Assembly: GCA_016208665.1 (NCBI GenBank)
Contig: JACQXT010000232.1
Span: 1-6,747 of the forward strand
Source of the DNA: Chitinivibrionia bacterium
GTDB taxonomy: Bacteria; Krumholzibacteriota; Krumholzibacteriia; WVZY01
Direction of reading: 5' to 3'
Length of the DNA: 6,747 nucleotides
The notes beneath the pieces were generated by a model. That model saw nothing but the letters and a program-made list of their open reading frames with translations. It was not told the origin of the DNA and did not search any database. Within the stretch, counting starts at the first letter, position 1. Each line of letters opens with the position of its first letter. The translations under genes and the position numbers were made by a program. Shown in pieces: positions 6,245 to 6,747 of this stretch.

Positions 6245-6272
6245 CAACAGGCGAGCCCGCTCATTAGTTCCC
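6245..6272 (-). promoter_or_regulatory. Candidate SigR-type ECF promoter (GGGAAC-N18-GTTG)
   Basis: On the minus strand GGGAAC (6267-6272) is separated by 18 nt from GTTG (6245-6248). This matches the SigR-family pattern GGAA(T/C)-N18-19-GTT known from actinobacteria, and fits the kind of sigma factor encoded downstream. The predicted start is near 6238, giving a leader of roughly 290 nt. The other three GGAAC copies on this strand of the intergenic region (at 6048, 6069 and 6226) lack a correctly spaced GTT. Confidence 0.5.
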
Positions 6273-6324
6273 CTCAAAGCAAAAATACTGCATTTTTTCA
6301 CCCGGAATGCGGAACGAGTATCTC

Positions 6325-6354
6325 TTGACTTTGCAGGGGCAGGCAAGCTAAGGT
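6325..6354 (+). promoter_or_regulatory. Weak candidate promoter for the TatT-like lipoprotein
   Basis: TTGACT (6325-6330) is a good -35 match, but the only -10 at usable spacing (18 nt) is TAAGGT (6349-6354), three of six. GGAAT and GGAAC also occur at 6304 and 6311 without a matching ECF -10. The true promoter is uncertain. Confidence 0.25.
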
Positions 6355-6376
6355 TTTAAAAGGGGTTATTAAGACT

Positions 6377-6747
6377 ATGAAGACCGCCGTTTCTCTCATG
6401 GGATGTCTCCTTTTCGCCGTTTTGCCGGCTTTCCTCGGCGGGTGCTCGACGTCGCGCTTCGCGACGCGGGCGATGGCCCCCATAATAGAGAACTCCAAGG
6501 ATTTCGCGCTCACCTATCCCGACGTCGAGACGTTCCTCCAGGCGACGCCGTCGAACCTGTTTCTCCTGGAAGGGATGATCGGCAGGGACCCAGGCAACGA
6601 AGATCTCAGACTCACCGTGTCGATGCTCTACTTCAGTTACGGGTTCGCGAAAGTGGAAGAGAACGACGCCGCCTACGCGTCGTATGTGTACCTGAAAGGT
6701 CTCGAACACGCGAGCTCCGTCCTCAAGAAGAACCGCAGGGTGCGCGA
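6377..6747 (+). CDS. TatT-like TRAP-transporter-associated lipoprotein, N-terminal 123 residues (cut by window)
   Basis: Begins MKTAVSLMGCLLFAVLPAFLGGC: a lipoprotein signal peptide with lipobox LGGC and the acylated cysteine at residue 23. The mature part is predicted helical and includes TFLQATPSNLFLLEGMI, DLRLTVSMLYFSYGFAKVEEND and YVYLKGLEHASSVLKK, resembling the TatT family (first described in Treponema pallidum), where a helical-repeat lipoprotein trimer works with a TRAP substrate-binding protein. The frame is open to the window end. The start is preceded by AAAAGGGG about 11 nt away; a second ATG at codon 8 would lose the basic n-region, so the first is preferred. It is transcribed divergently from the sigma operon. 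The assignment rests on pattern resemblance without a search; the lipoprotein call is firm, the TatT call moderately so. Confidence 0.8.
   Translation, partial: MKTAVSLMGCLLFAVLPAFLGGCSTSRFATRAMAPIIENSKDFALTYPDVETFLQATPSNLFLLEGMIGRDPGNEDLRLTVSMLYFSYGFAKVEENDAAYASYVYLKGLEHASSVLKKNRRVR

Larger units (their letters stand above)
5948..6376. other. 429-nt divergent intergenic region upstream of the sigma factor
   Basis: Separates the sigma gene (minus) from the TatT-like lipoprotein gene (plus). Short open frames exist (minus strand 6239-6030 from GTG, and 6033-5770 from TTG), but neither encodes anything recognisable; the second overlaps the sigma gene out of frame. The region contains the candidate ECF promoter (6245-6272), a large inverted repeat (6135-6221) and an AT-only hairpin AAAAAT/ATTTTT (6281-6286 and 6292-6297) upstream of that promoter, which could act as an A-tract/UP-like element on the minus strand. 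Confidence 0.6.

Overview
The window looks like chromosomal DNA from a GC-rich, Gram-negative-type bacterium. The signs are a Sec/lipobox lipoprotein of the TatT type, an ECF sigma/anti-sigma pair, and housekeeping genes with strong third-position G/C bias. A deltaproteobacterium or a related candidate phylum would fit, but the sequence alone does not fix the taxon. I see no phage, transposon, CRISPR or other mobile signature.

Region 1 (1-4052, minus strand) is a five-gene run read right to left: smpB, a secreted N-acetylmuramoyl-L-alanine amidase, a membrane-anchored GerMN-domain protein, murI (glutamate racemase) and rph (RNase PH, cut by the window edge). The amidase, GerMN and murI genes are tightly spaced (30 and 10 nt gaps), so they are probably one operon; smpB (95 nt gap) and rph (68 nt gap) may be co-transcribed with it. 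The set combines peptidoglycan precursor supply (D-glutamate), peptidoglycan cleavage in the periplasm, tRNA 3'-end maturation and ribosome rescue.

Region 2 (4053-4607) is a 400-nt divergent intergenic stretch, locally AT-rich, followed by a complete tRNA-Leu(CAG) transcription unit on the plus strand: a good sigma-70-type promoter, a leader, the tRNA with encoded CCA, a leader/trailer inverted repeat that lengthens the acceptor end, and a strong intrinsic terminator. It converges on the next minus-strand operon.

Region 3 (4677-6376, minus strand) holds an ECF sigma factor of the SigR/SigH (ECF12-like) type, followed after 2 nt by its zinc-binding anti-sigma factor. Upstream of the sigma gene is a roughly 430-nt intergenic region with a candidate self-type ECF promoter (GGGAAC-N18-GTTG) and, just downstream of it, a large inverted repeat that would fold at the 5' end of a long mRNA leader. 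The anti-sigma protein has the HxxxCxxC zinc motif and a C-terminal domain of a kind often placed outside the membrane, but I see no transmembrane segment.

Region 4 (6377-6747, plus strand) is the start of a divergently transcribed TatT-like lipoprotein, probably the first gene of a TRAP-transporter-associated locus that continues outside the window.

Most of the content is ordinary. The parts that repay a second look are the sigma/anti-sigma locus and its structured upstream region.
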